From assembly GCF_018709685.1 (NCBI RefSeq), contig NZ_JABDHQ010000002.1:1-64000 (forward strand): DNA of 64,000 nt. Direction: 5' to 3'. Of the stretch, positions 17,297 to 24,794 are shown one piece after another; the first letter of the stretch is position 1, and every line of letters begins with the position of its first letter. The notes below the pieces were generated by a model that saw only the letters and a list, made by a program, of their open reading frames with translations, did no database searches and was not told the origin of the DNA. Made by a program: the position numbers and the translations under genes. The DNA comes from Akkermansia muciniphila (lineage in GTDB: Bacteria > Verrucomicrobiota > Verrucomicrobiia > Verrucomicrobiales > Akkermansiaceae).

Positions 17297-18205
17297 TCAC
17301 TTCAGCACGTTCTGCGTGGTCTTGAAATGCATCTTGGCCACCTTCGGCAGCATCTCCTCCCCGTGCACGGCCACCAGCTGGCGGGCGGCCTTCACCACCT
17401 GGCCGGAGGCGCCCAGCGGCAGCTTCATGCCTGCAGCCTCGCCGGCCGCGTCCATCCAGTTCACAAAACGTTCACGCGCCAGAATGGACGCAGCAGCCAC
17501 CGCCACATCACTTTCCGCCCGGACGCGCTGTTCCAGCCGGATGGACAGCTTTTTGGCCGCCAGCGCCCTTTTCAGGACAAACGGATTGGCAAACTGGTCG
17601 CTCAGCGCCATGGGGCAGTCCGGCACCTTGGCCGCCAGCCCTTCAATCACCGTAGCATGGCCCCAGGCCAGAAAACGGTTCAAATTCCTGAACTCCGGAT
17701 AAAGCTGGTTGTAACGTTCCGGGCCTATGCTTACCAGATGGAACCGGATGCCCGGAACCTTGCGTATCCCTTCCGCCAGGGAACGGATTCTGGCGGAGGA
17801 GCCCACCAGCTTGCTGTCGCAGACGCCCAGCTTGCGCAGCGCGGCGCTGATGCGGCCGTCCACATAAACTCCGGCCACCACCAGCGGGCCGAAGTAATCC
17901 CCCTTGCCGCTTTCATCAATGCCGAAATGGGCTCCCGTTTTTCCTCCCTCCTCCTCCGCTTCCGCAGGGAGGGACAGAATGCCCGTTACCTGCGGCTCCA
18001 GAGTAAACTCTATAAACTCGTCCGTTCCCTTCCCCTGAAGAAGGAGCTTATTCTTCTTCTCGTAAACCGTCGCCAGCAGGGAGGGTCCTGCAAAGGAAAA
18101 GCGCGCGTAAGGCACCTCCCTTTTTTCAAACCCCTTTCCCTCCAGAATGGCCTCAAGCCTTCCGGCCTGAGCGTCAGTCAGCATGGTTGTAAATGTGGTG
18201 CGCAT
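17297..18205 (-). CDS. rnhC: Ribonuclease HIII
   Basis: RNase HIII removes RNA from RNA-DNA hybrids. The 302-residue protein has the N-terminal TBP-like substrate-binding domain (about 1-85), which marks HIII as opposed to HII. The catalytic domain contains FGIDESGKGDYFGPLVV and VCDSKLVG. Active-site acids are also visible in ALSDQFAN and ESDVAVAAASILAR. The ATG at 18205 (MRTTFTTML) is preceded by a strong GGGAGG motif and is preferred over the upstream in-frame start. It is convergent with rlpA with 1 bp between stops. Confidence 0.9.
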   Translation of the reverse strand: MRTTFTTMLTDAQAGRLEAILEGKGFEKREVPYARFSFAGPSLLATVYEKKNKLLLQGKGTDEFIEFTLEPQVTGILSLPAEAEEEGGKTGAHFGIDESGKGDYFGPLVVAGVYVDGRISAALRKLGVCDSKLVGSSARIRSLAEGIRKVPGIRFHLVSIGPERYNQLYPEFRNLNRFLAWGHATVIEGLAAKVPDCPMALSDQFANPFVLKRALAAKKLSIRLEQRVRAESDVAVAAASILARERFVNWMDAAGEAAGMKLPLGASGQVVKAARQLVAVHGEEMLPKVAKMHFKTTQNVLK

Positions 18206-18340
18206 ATCCTCCCTCCCGGCGCCGGAGCGTCCGGCGGCGAATAATGGAAGCATTCAAACCGCTCCGGTCAAGCAAAATCCTCGCATCGCGCGGTTGCGGA
18301 CGCAAAAATCAAGCATGCCACGGATTATATGATTTTTTAG

Positions 18341-18369
18341 GAGACAAATCACGGACGCTGAACTATAAA
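18341..18369 (+). promoter_or_regulatory. Promoter candidate for the HU gene
   Basis: GAGACA (18341-18346) and TATAAA (18364-18369) are separated by 17 bp. They lie about 32 bp upstream of the HU start codon in an AT-rich divergent intergenic region. Confidence 0.4.
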
Positions 18370-18400
18370 ACTCATACATTCATATCATTCTGCACTCCAT

Positions 18401-18706
18401 ATGGCTAAAACATTAACAAAACGAGACCTCGTTAACAAGATCAGCGCCGAAACCAACTTCACCCAGATTGAAGTGTTCGACATCGTACAACGTGCCGTGG
18501 ACATTATCTCCAGCACACTTGCGGAAGGTGACCGTGTGGTGATTCGCAACTTCGGAACCTTCCAGGTGAAGGAAGTGAAGCCCAAAGTAGGCCGCAATCC
18601 CAAGAATCCTGACCAGGACGTGCCGATTCCCGCCCGTTCCGTCGTCAAGTTCAAGGTAGGCAAGGAACTGAAGGACCAGGTCGCCAAGCTGACCGCTTCC
18701 AAGTAA
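18401..18706 (+). CDS. HU/IHF family DNA-binding protein
   Basis: The 101-residue protein is a full-length member of the HU/IHF family, which bends and compacts DNA as dimers. It begins AKTLTKRDLVNKISAETNFTQ, has the conserved GDRVVIRNFGTFQVKEVKPKVGRNPKNP arm region (read in parts) and ends VVKFKVGKELKDQV. Its own promoter-like sequence and a strong terminator suggest a monocistronic, highly expressed gene. HU against IHF cannot be decided from sequence alone. Confidence 0.95.
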   Translation: MAKTLTKRDLVNKISAETNFTQIEVFDIVQRAVDIISSTLAEGDRVVIRNFGTFQVKEVKPKVGRNPKNPDQDVPIPARSVVKFKVGKELKDQVAKLTASK

Positions 18707-18739
18707 CCTTCCCCCGCAGGAACCAGACAAATTACTCCG

Positions 18740-18772
18740 GGCGCCTCCATTCAGCAATGGAGGCGCCTTTTT
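18740..18772 (+). terminator. Strong Rho-independent terminator of the HU gene
   Basis: A 12-bp perfect stem (GGCGCCTCCATT and its complement) with a CAGC loop is followed by TTTTT. Confidence 0.9.
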
Positions 18773-18816
18773 GTTTGCAATTTGCGCGGCAATCGTGAAA
18801 ATAGGAAACCGTGAGC

Positions 18817-19449
18817 ATGTTCCGGATACAGCACATTCTCCTGATCGCCGCCGCCGGGCTCTGCTCCTGCGCTACCGAACGTACGGTGACGACGAGCATG
18901 CAGCCCAAACAGCGTCCGGATTCCCCCAAAACGGATGCGGAGCTGATGGACGCGCTGGAAGCAAAATTCGCCGGCGGCTTCGGCCAGCAGACGGACAAGG
19001 AGGGCAACACCACCATGGTCTCCCAGAAGCGGAGCTCCTTTGAAGGGCTCCGTTACAACGGAGATACGTCCCAGATTGAAAAAAAGGCTTTTGAAACCAC
19101 TGCCTTTGAAAAAAAGAAATTTGACGGAGCCGCCACCAAATTTGAAACCAAAAAATGGGACGGCGTCAAATCCTTCACGGATGGCAAAGTGGATACCCCT
19201 GACTTCATCGCCCACGCCAAAGGGGTAAATACCCATTCCTGGCAGGATGCGTCCAAACAATACGCCACCCAGAAATCCGACTTTGAGGGCCGTTCCTGGA
19301 AAGACGCGGACAAACACCTGGGCCGCACCGTCAACAAGGACATTGAAGCCAGGCGGCAAAGCTTTGAACAGCCCTCCATCATGAGCGCACGGCAGGCCCA
19401 GGCGCGCACCATCCAGGAAACCCGGGAAATGATGGGGCGGACGGACTAG
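18817..19449 (+). CDS. Hypothetical lipoprotein with repeated aromatic-lysine motifs
   Basis: I do not recognise this 210-residue protein. The N-terminus (MFRIQHILLIAAAGLCSC) is a lipoprotein signal with cysteine near residue 18. The mature part is highly charged and contains many short motifs with an aromatic residue followed by acidic and lysine residues, such as KKAFETTAFEKKKFDG, TKFETKKWDG, HSWQDASKQYATQ and SDFEGRSWKDADK. This suggests a degenerate repeat of about 8-10 residues. The ATG at 18817 is preferred to the GTG at 18811 because AGGAAA lies at a normal distance. Two more small genes follow on the same strand. Confidence 0.65.
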   Translation: MFRIQHILLIAAAGLCSCATERTVTTSMQPKQRPDSPKTDAELMDALEAKFAGGFGQQTDKEGNTTMVSQKRSSFEGLRYNGDTSQIEKKAFETTAFEKKKFDGAATKFETKKWDGVKSFTDGKVDTPDFIAHAKGVNTHSWQDASKQYATQKSDFEGRSWKDADKHLGRTVNKDIEARRQSFEQPSIMSARQAQARTIQETREMMGRTD

Positions 19450-19528
19450 GTCCACACCGTTCCGGACGTGGTCCCATGCCACATTTCAGGTTCGACATTG
19501 TTTTCAGCCGCCATCTATAATCCAGCCC

Positions 19529-19792
19529 GTGAGTGCCAAAGACGTTCCTCCTTCCATCACCCTGCCTACCAGCGACTACTATACCATTGTCAAAATGAGC
19601 AATCATGCCGTCGTGGGAGTATTCCGCCAGCATGTCTTTGCCCGCCGCAGCACGCGCCGTTACGCGCCCCCCATCCCGGAGGAACACGACTCCTACTGCG
19701 TCAAAAGAACACCTGAACGTGTCATGGTGCAAATCTTTCATGACGGCAACGAAGTTTACCGTTGCATTTTTGTACCGCCTGCCGATTATTGA
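19529..19792 (+). CDS. Small hypothetical protein
   Basis: The 87-residue product starts at GTG (MSAKDVPPS). It has no signal peptide, membrane segment or motif that I recognise. The sequence is moderately hydrophilic with two cysteines and a basic centre (FARRSTRRYAPP). The stop lies 13 bp before the next lipoprotein gene, so the two could be co-transcribed. A gene call is reasonable from the operon-like spacing, but function is unknown. Confidence 0.5.
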   Translation: MSAKDVPPSITLPTSDYYTIVKMSNHAVVGVFRQHVFARRSTRRYAPPIPEEHDSYCVKRTPERVMVQIFHDGNEVYRCIFVPPADY

Positions 19793-19805
19793 CGGCAGGA
19801 CAACC

Positions 19806-20249
19806 ATGAACGCGCCTTTTATCAGTCCGGCCTTTTGCCTGATCACAAGCCTGATTGCAGCCTGCTCCTCCCCCTCCGGCCCTAATGCGTGGACGCCGGT
19901 CACTTCCGGCCCGCCGCGCGCACCCATCCCGCAGAACGAAGTTCTGGTCATTGATGAATATCCCATGGGGGAATACACGAATGTGGGACACTTTAACGGT
20001 CCTGAAGGGCGCATTGTCCATGTATCCATGGAAGACAAGGAACTGATTAACTACTTCACCAAGGAGGCGGCGGCCATGGGCGGCAACACCGTCGTCATTA
20101 GGGAACCGCGCATCCGCTACCGTTCCGGGGAAGGCAAGAGCAGCCGGGTGGACGTCATCCATGTGCGGGAGGAAATGGGAACGCACGGAGCGGAAGACCT
20201 GGGCATGGATTCCCTGCCCATTGATGAAGAATCCCTCCGGATTTATTAA
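19806..20249 (+). CDS. Hypothetical lipoprotein
   Basis: The 147-residue protein has a lipoprotein signal with lipobox LIAAC (cysteine near residue 20). The mature region holds QNEVLVIDEYPMGEYTNVGHF and KELINYFTKEAAAMGGNTVVIREP. This resembles small periplasmic proteins of the YdgH/DUF4156 kind, in which an A-x2-x-G-G/A-N-x-V pattern is typical. That similarity is by eye. It ends just before a terminator. Confidence 0.6.
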   Translation: MNAPFISPAFCLITSLIAACSSPSGPNAWTPVTSGPPRAPIPQNEVLVIDEYPMGEYTNVGHFNGPEGRIVHVSMEDKELINYFTKEAAAMGGNTVVIREPRIRYRSGEGKSSRVDVIHVREEMGTHGAEDLGMDSLPIDEESLRIY

Positions 20250-20271
20250 TCCGGCCGGCCCTTTCACTATT

Positions 20272-20305
20272 CCCCCCGCGCGGTCTTCCGCACGGGGGAT
20301 TTTTT
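20272..20305 (+). terminator. Terminator after the small lipoprotein gene
   Basis: An 11-bp stem with one mismatch (CCCCCGCGCGG against CCGCACGGGGG, TCTT loop) is followed by ATTTTTT. The convergent minus-strand gene ends at its edge. Confidence 0.75.
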
Positions 20306-20519
20306 AACCTTTCCTGTTAGCCGCGCCGCAATGCGGGCACTCCGCACGCGGATTCCCGTCCCGTACATAAAACCGGAACCCGCAAATGCGGCACCTGACC
20401 TTGTGCCTGCGGTCCAGGAAAGACCGCACCCAGGCCGTCACCAGGCAGACGAACACCACGGCACAAAATGTTCCCGCTCCCATCAGGAACAGATGCAGCA
20501 AAAACTCCCGGAGGGACAT
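20304..20519 (-). CDS. Small membrane protein with C-terminal zinc ribbon
   Basis: The 71-residue protein starts MSLREFLLHLF, has one hydrophobic helix (about residues 10-32) and ends in a short zinc-ribbon-like module with CRIC and CPHC. The ATG at 20519 lies 2 bp after the stop of the TonB-like gene, which supports this start and translational coupling. It is the last gene of the exbB-exbD-tonB-like run. The function is unknown. Confidence 0.6.
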   Translation of the reverse strand: MSLREFLLHLFLMGAGTFCAVVFVCLVTAWVRSFLDRRHKVRCRICGFRFYVRDGNPRAECPHCGAANRKG

Positions 20520-20521
20520 GC

Positions 20522-21286
20522 TCACGGCTCTTCCTCCTTCCATTCAATGGACATGGTGCCGCTGCGCGGCTCCCTGGACGGGGTCCAGCGCAGGGACCGG
20601 GCAAACCGCATGGCGGACTCATCCGTCCCGGAACTCCCGGAAGACTCCATCAGCAGCACCTGGGAGGGCACGCCCCAGACATCCACCACCACAAAAAACT
20701 CGCTCCTCAACCCCGTATGGTCCTCGCTTCTGGAAAAACCGGACAGGGGCCCGGCGGTGACAATCTGCCCGTCCAGCCCCGGAGAACAAAAAGACAGGTA
20801 CGGGATGCACGTGCCGGAAACATCCAGGGAAGGATTCAACATGGCGCGGATATGAAAATCCGGATGCTGCCACATGCGCCAGACCTGGTCCGCCACCGTG
20901 GGCACGGAGACGGGCGGGAGGGGCGCCAGAGGAGTATCCTCTGAACGCAGGGAGGGCAGCGTGATGCCCGTTTCCCCGATTGGCCCCGCCGTCACCGGAT
21001 CCGCCCAGACAGGCCCCCTCACGGGCAGGGGCGTATTGCGCAGCACATACTGGTGCAGGCGCGGATTATCCGCGGGCAGCAGCACAACGGCACCCGGCTG
21101 CTCCCCTGTCTTGCGCGCTCCCGGAACATCCACATGGACAAACAGGGCGGCAATGAACAGGCAGACGCCGAACACAAGCATCCACAGCAAAATACGCCAG
21201 CGTAAAATGCCGGTATCCCGCCAGTCAAACGTCAACCCCAGATGAAGGTCGAAAATCTTGGCCCGGCTCTTTTTGTTCAGCTTCAT
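20522..21286 (-). CDS. TonB-like energy-transducing protein
   Basis: The 254-residue protein has a cytoplasmic N-terminus, one transmembrane helix (about residues 29-48, LLWMLVFGVCLFIAALFV) and a long proline-containing periplasmic region (LPPVSVPTV and others). The C-terminal ~60 residues have the TonB C-terminal pattern: FFVVVDVWGVPSQVLLMESSGSSGTDESAM...SLRWTP. TonB proteins carry proton-motive energy from ExbB/ExbD to outer-membrane receptors. The direct position after exbB and exbD supports the call. Sequence similarity to classical TonB is weak. Confidence 0.7.
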   Translation of the reverse strand: MKLNKKSRAKIFDLHLGLTFDWRDTGILRWRILLWMLVFGVCLFIAALFVHVDVPGARKTGEQPGAVVLLPADNPRLHQYVLRNTPLPVRGPVWADPVTAGPIGETGITLPSLRSEDTPLAPLPPVSVPTVADQVWRMWQHPDFHIRAMLNPSLDVSGTCIPYLSFCSPGLDGQIVTAGPLSGFSRSEDHTGLRSEFFVVVDVWGVPSQVLLMESSGSSGTDESAMRFARSLRWTPSREPRSGTMSIEWKEEEP

Positions 21287-21303
21287 GCGGAAAAAAGAAA
21301 AAA

Positions 21304-21738
21304 TCAATCCGCCGGCTCCGCGGCAATATAGCACGTCATTCCCTTGGCAAGCACCATGTCCACCAGTTCCTGCTCCAGAGCGCGGGAAACAGCGGAATCC
21401 AGCCTCAGCGCAATACTCATGCGCCCGCTTCCGTTCCCCTCATGCTCCCGGGAAATACGGTCCAGCTCCGCGGAAACCCCGGGCAGGCCACCCTCAATCA
21501 GGCGGTTCCCGATGTAAAAAGCCGGCTGGTCCCCGGCCGTAACGGAAATAAACTCCGCATCCCCCACAATGTTCATCAGGAACCGTGAAGACGGAGCCTT
21601 CACCTCATACCCGTACGCCATTCCCACGCGGGAAGTCATGATCGTCAGCACACAAACCAGGACAACGAGATCCAACAGGACGACCACCTGCATGAAAAAC
21701 GCCCCGGTAGGCAACGTTGAACGGGTCTTGATCTGCAC
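21304..21738 (-). CDS. ExbD/TolR family protein
   Basis: The 144-residue protein has a short N-terminal tail, one transmembrane helix (about 15-36) with an aspartate in it (VVVLLDLVVLV), and a periplasmic domain. This matches the ExbD/TolR architecture, where the intramembrane Asp carries protons. It lies between ExbB-like and TonB-like genes with short gaps. The periplasmic domain is shorter on motifs than classical ExbD. Confidence 0.75.
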   Translation of the reverse strand: MQIKTRSTLPTGAFFMQVVVLLDLVVLVCVLTIMTSRVGMAYGYEVKAPSSRFLMNIVGDAEFISVTAGDQPAFYIGNRLIEGGLPGVSAELDRISREHEGNGSGRMSIALRLDSAVSRALEQELVDMVLAKGMTCYIAAEPAD

Positions 21739-21762
21739 GCGCTTCCTCCTTCCTGGGTTACC

Positions 21763-22413
21763 TTATACTCCGCGTCCCGTCATGCTCTCCCCCTCCTCGC
21801 GCCTCCGGCGTGCGTCGCACACCAGGCAGACGGCCTCCGTGCCGGCCCGTTCCAGGGAATGCACGATCTGGCGGGAGCGGGAAGCCAGGTAGGAATAAAA
21901 AAGATATGCCGGAATCGCAATGCTCAGCCCCAGCGCGGAACTCAGCAGGGCCTGGTAAACGGCATCCGACATGGCGAGGGTGGGAGCCTTCCCTTCCAGC
22001 AGGCCCGGCTGGGAGTAAAAGCCCACCAGCCCCTGAATGGTCCCCAGCACGCCGATCAGCGGACTGACGGTAGCCACCACCAGCAGGCCGCGGATATTCT
22101 TCTCAATCTGGAACACCTCCATCTGCACGGAATCCTCCGCCACGGCCCGCAGCTCCTCACGCGGCAGGCCGGAATGCGCCAGCACGGAGGAAACCACGCG
22201 GGGCGCAGGCCCCGGAAGAATGGAAGCCTCATGCCGGGCTTCATCCACGCTGCCGGCATTCACCAGCTTGGAAATGCCCCTTAAAAAATCCCCGGTATTA
22301 ATCTGAATCCTGTGGAAATATAAAATCCGCTCCGCCACGACCGCCAGCGCATACACGGCCAGAACGCTCAAAACCCAGAACAACGGCCCTATCTTGATGA
22401 TCAATTCATTCAT
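21763..22413 (-). CDS. MotA/TolQ/ExbB family proton channel protein
   Basis: The 216-residue protein has three transmembrane segments: residues 8-28 (FWVLSVLAVYALAVVAERILYF), about 110-140 with the family motif VATVSPLIGVLGTIQGLVGFY, and about 160-180 (ALLSSALGLSIAIPAYLFY). The periplasmic and cytoplasmic parts follow ExbB/TolQ. With the ExbD-like and TonB-like genes downstream it forms a complete energising module for outer-membrane transport. Confidence 0.9.
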   Translation of the reverse strand: MNELIIKIGPLFWVLSVLAVYALAVVAERILYFHRIQINTGDFLRGISKLVNAGSVDEARHEASILPGPAPRVVSSVLAHSGLPREELRAVAEDSVQMEVFQIEKNIRGLLVVATVSPLIGVLGTIQGLVGFYSQPGLLEGKAPTLAMSDAVYQALLSSALGLSIAIPAYLFYSYLASRSRQIVHSLERAGTEAVCLVCDARRRREEGESMTGRGV

Positions 22414-22468
22414 AACCCTCTTTCTCGCGTTAAATCATGCACACTTTTCGTGAAAATTCAATCCAAAC

Positions 22469-23194
22469 CTATGTAGCCCGGCACCCGAACTTCTGCAGCA
22501 GCCGCGTTCCGGCCCACAGCAAAACGGCCCCAATCCACAACCAGGAACCGAAGAACAACAGCCACACCGCATCAAACAGGCACATGCCGGAAAGCAACAG
22601 GCCAACCGCCGCCTGAACGCGGGGCCTGCCCGCCTCACGCCGGGCCACCAGGGAAATCACGCACGTAAACGCAAACAAGCCAAAGGCATACCAGGCCAGC
22701 GCCGGAGGCAGGGACGGCTCCCCCGCCGCATGGGCAAACACCAGCCCCGCCGCCAGAACCCACAACCCGCGGCACAGCCCCATCAGGAAAATGGACCCGC
22801 TCCACAGCTTGTGGAACATATTATACAGGGAAATCACGATCAGCAGCAGGGCCCCCAGCGCAAACTCCCCGCCCAGCACCATATTCAGCACCAGGCCGGA
22901 CAACCCGGCCGCCAGGGCCAGAAGCCTCAGCACGGACACGCTCACGGCTCCGCACGGCACCGGACGGTCCGGATAACGGGATGCGTCCCACCGGGCGTCC
23001 ACACGGTCATTCTCCCACATGCCGTACAAATAAAAACACAGCCCCATCAGCACCGCGCCGGCGTACAACCCGGCAGGTGGCAGCTCCGCCCCGCGGACAG
23101 CGGCCCAGGCCGCCGCCGCATTGGTAAACAGCGTGGGAATATTGGCCGGACGGGAGGAACGGACCACTCCCTGCAATAAACGGCAATTGTGCAT
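22469..23194 (-). CDS. UbiA superfamily prenyltransferase-like membrane protein
   Basis: The 241-residue protein has about eight hydrophobic segments. It carries the first Asp-rich motif of the UbiA family in the form ENDRVDARWDASRYPDRPVP, which binds the polyprenyl diphosphate. The second conserved motif (D-x3-D type) is not evident. The corresponding loop reads SLVARREAGRP. UbiA enzymes attach prenyl chains to aromatic or other acceptors. I chose the ATG at 23194 (MHNCRLLQG), and 23224 is an alternative. Substrate is unknown and activity uncertain. Confidence 0.65.
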   Translation of the reverse strand: MHNCRLLQGVVRSSRPANIPTLFTNAAAAWAAVRGAELPPAGLYAGAVLMGLCFYLYGMWENDRVDARWDASRYPDRPVPCGAVSVSVLRLLALAAGLSGLVLNMVLGGEFALGALLLIVISLYNMFHKLWSGSIFLMGLCRGLWVLAAGLVFAHAAGEPSLPPALAWYAFGLFAFTCVISLVARREAGRPRVQAAVGLLLSGMCLFDAVWLLFFGSWLWIGAVLLWAGTRLLQKFGCRAT

Positions 23195-23369
23195 CACCGC
23201 GCACTGTATAGGGAAAAACGGCATTTACCAAGCACATCCACAGTCAGCAGAAGCGCGGGGAAAGCCCTCCCTTCCATGAGGGACTCCAGCCATACATACC
23301 AAAAAATAGATTGTCTTTGCAGGTCCGTCCCCTATCATCCTGAGACATTAAAGCTTTCCTTACCCCTTC

Positions 23370-24488
23370 ATGAATATCAGGACCCACTTCCAGGCGCTTC
23401 TTATCTGTACCATGGCCGTATCTGCACAGGGGCAAAGCATCGCGGACCCACACTCCTCCCTCCCCCGGGCCGTCCAGCTTCACGGGGATGACGGAAGAGA
23501 GACGGTGCTCCCGGACGAATCCAAGCGCATTTCCCCGAATGAGGCCCCGGCCTCCCGCATCCAGCCCCAGCGCATCGTCAACCGGATAGCGGCCACCGTG
23601 AACGGACGCCCCATCACAGCCAATGAAGTCAGCGTGCGGCTCATGCCCATCGGCGCCCAGCTGGCGGCCCAGTACCCCAAGCAGGGGCCCGAATTCTACA
23701 AGCAGCTTGCCCTGGCGAAGAAAAACATCATTGAAGACCTGGTGGAGCGCGAACTCCTCCGCAATGAATTCGAAGGCATGGGCGGCGTCATCCGCGATTC
23801 CCTGATCGACCAGGAAATCAACCGCACCATCCTCACCACCTTCAACGGCGACCGCTCCGCCTTCCTGAAAAACCTGAACCTGTCCGGCATGACTATCCGC
23901 GCCTTCCGGGAAATGACGAAAAAACAGCTCCAGGTCCAGATCATGCGAGCCTCCAAGTACGATCAGGAAATACCACCCACCCCGGAAGAAATACGGCAGG
24001 AATACGAGGCGACCAAGGAACAATACCGGGACCTGACCAAGGACAAGATCAAATTCAAGAAAATCTTCATCCCCATGCTGGGGGACGACTCCGCCTCCAC
24101 GCCGGAAGTGCAGCTCAACCTGGCGGAACTCATCGCCAAGGAAATCAAATCCAAAAACGCCTCCTTTGAAGACATGGCCAAGCGCTACTCCAAGGACCTG
24201 TATGCGGAAAAGGGCGGCGACTGGCCCGTCACGGAGCGCTCCACGCTCTCCCCGGAATCCGCCGCCATCATCTTTGGAGCCCGGACCGGGGAAATCATCG
24301 GGCCGCTTGTAGACGCCACCGGCTTCACCATCGTGCTGGTGGAAAAAAAGGAACTGGCCCCGCCTCCCCCGCTTTCCGCCATCAAGGAGCAGATTGATAT
24401 GATGGCGCGCAACAAGCGCAGCAACGAACGCTATAAAAAATGGGTGGAACGCCTCCGTAAAAAAGCCATCGTCAAGGTGTACATCTGA
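23370..24488 (+). CDS. SurA/PpiC-type periplasmic peptidyl-prolyl isomerase
   Basis: The 372-residue protein has a signal peptide (to about residue 22) and a SurA N-terminal chaperone region beginning RIVNRIAATVNGRPITANEV. A parvulin domain (about 205-330) follows, with KIKFKKIFIPM, SFEDMAKRYSKD, KGGDWPV and GEIIGPLVDATGFTIVLVEKKE. Such proteins assist outer-membrane protein folding. It has one parvulin domain where E. coli SurA has two. A strong terminator follows. Confidence 0.85.
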   Translation: MNIRTHFQALLICTMAVSAQGQSIADPHSSLPRAVQLHGDDGRETVLPDESKRISPNEAPASRIQPQRIVNRIAATVNGRPITANEVSVRLMPIGAQLAAQYPKQGPEFYKQLALAKKNIIEDLVERELLRNEFEGMGGVIRDSLIDQEINRTILTTFNGDRSAFLKNLNLSGMTIRAFREMTKKQLQVQIMRASKYDQEIPPTPEEIRQEYEATKEQYRDLTKDKIKFKKIFIPMLGDDSASTPEVQLNLAELIAKEIKSKNASFEDMAKRYSKDLYAEKGGDWPVTERSTLSPESAAIIFGARTGEIIGPLVDATGFTIVLVEKKELAPPPPLSAIKEQIDMMARNKRSNERYKKWVERLRKKAIVKVYI

Positions 24489-24517
24489 ACCCTTCCCTTT
24501 CCTCTCCCCTCCCCCGT

Positions 24518-24561
24518 TGCCGGACCGGCTCTTCAACGAAGCCGGTCCGGCATCTTCTTTT
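24518..24561 (+). terminator. Terminator of the SurA-like gene
   Basis: A 13-bp perfect stem (TGCCGGACCGGCT and its complement) with a 9-nt loop is followed by TCTTCTTTT. Confidence 0.85.
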
Positions 24562-24756
24562 CATCCCCCTCGGTCCCTTGTCCATCAACCGGACCTTCCG
24601 CGCCACTCTCACATCCAGGGGGGCCTTCCGGGCCAAGGCACTTTCCGGAAGACGGGTCCATTCATACAGGACCGGCGTCCCCGGGTCATCACGCCTGACA
24701 CGTGAGGTCCGGATAAAAAAACCTGGTCAGAAACCGTGTCCTGCGGAATAAAAATC

Positions 24757-24787
24757 TTGCAAGATCGCGGATTTCCAGTCGTAATAT
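24757..24787 (+). promoter_or_regulatory. Promoter candidate for the GH2 gene
   Basis: TTGCAA (24757-24762) and TAATAT (24782-24787) are 19 bp apart. The -10-like box ends 7 bp before the ATG, so transcription from it would give a nearly leaderless mRNA. The call rests on pattern only. Confidence 0.3.
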
Positions 24788-24794
24788 CACAGAT

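Larger units (their letters stand above)
24489..24794. other. Intergenic region between the SurA-like gene and the GH2 gene
   Basis: This 306-bp stretch holds the terminator at 24518-24561 and the promoter candidate just before the GH2 start. Between them is GC-rich sequence. Around 24672-24717 two nested complementary pairs can form (GGACC/GGTCC and GGCGT/ACGCC). I see no gene. Confidence 0.5.
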
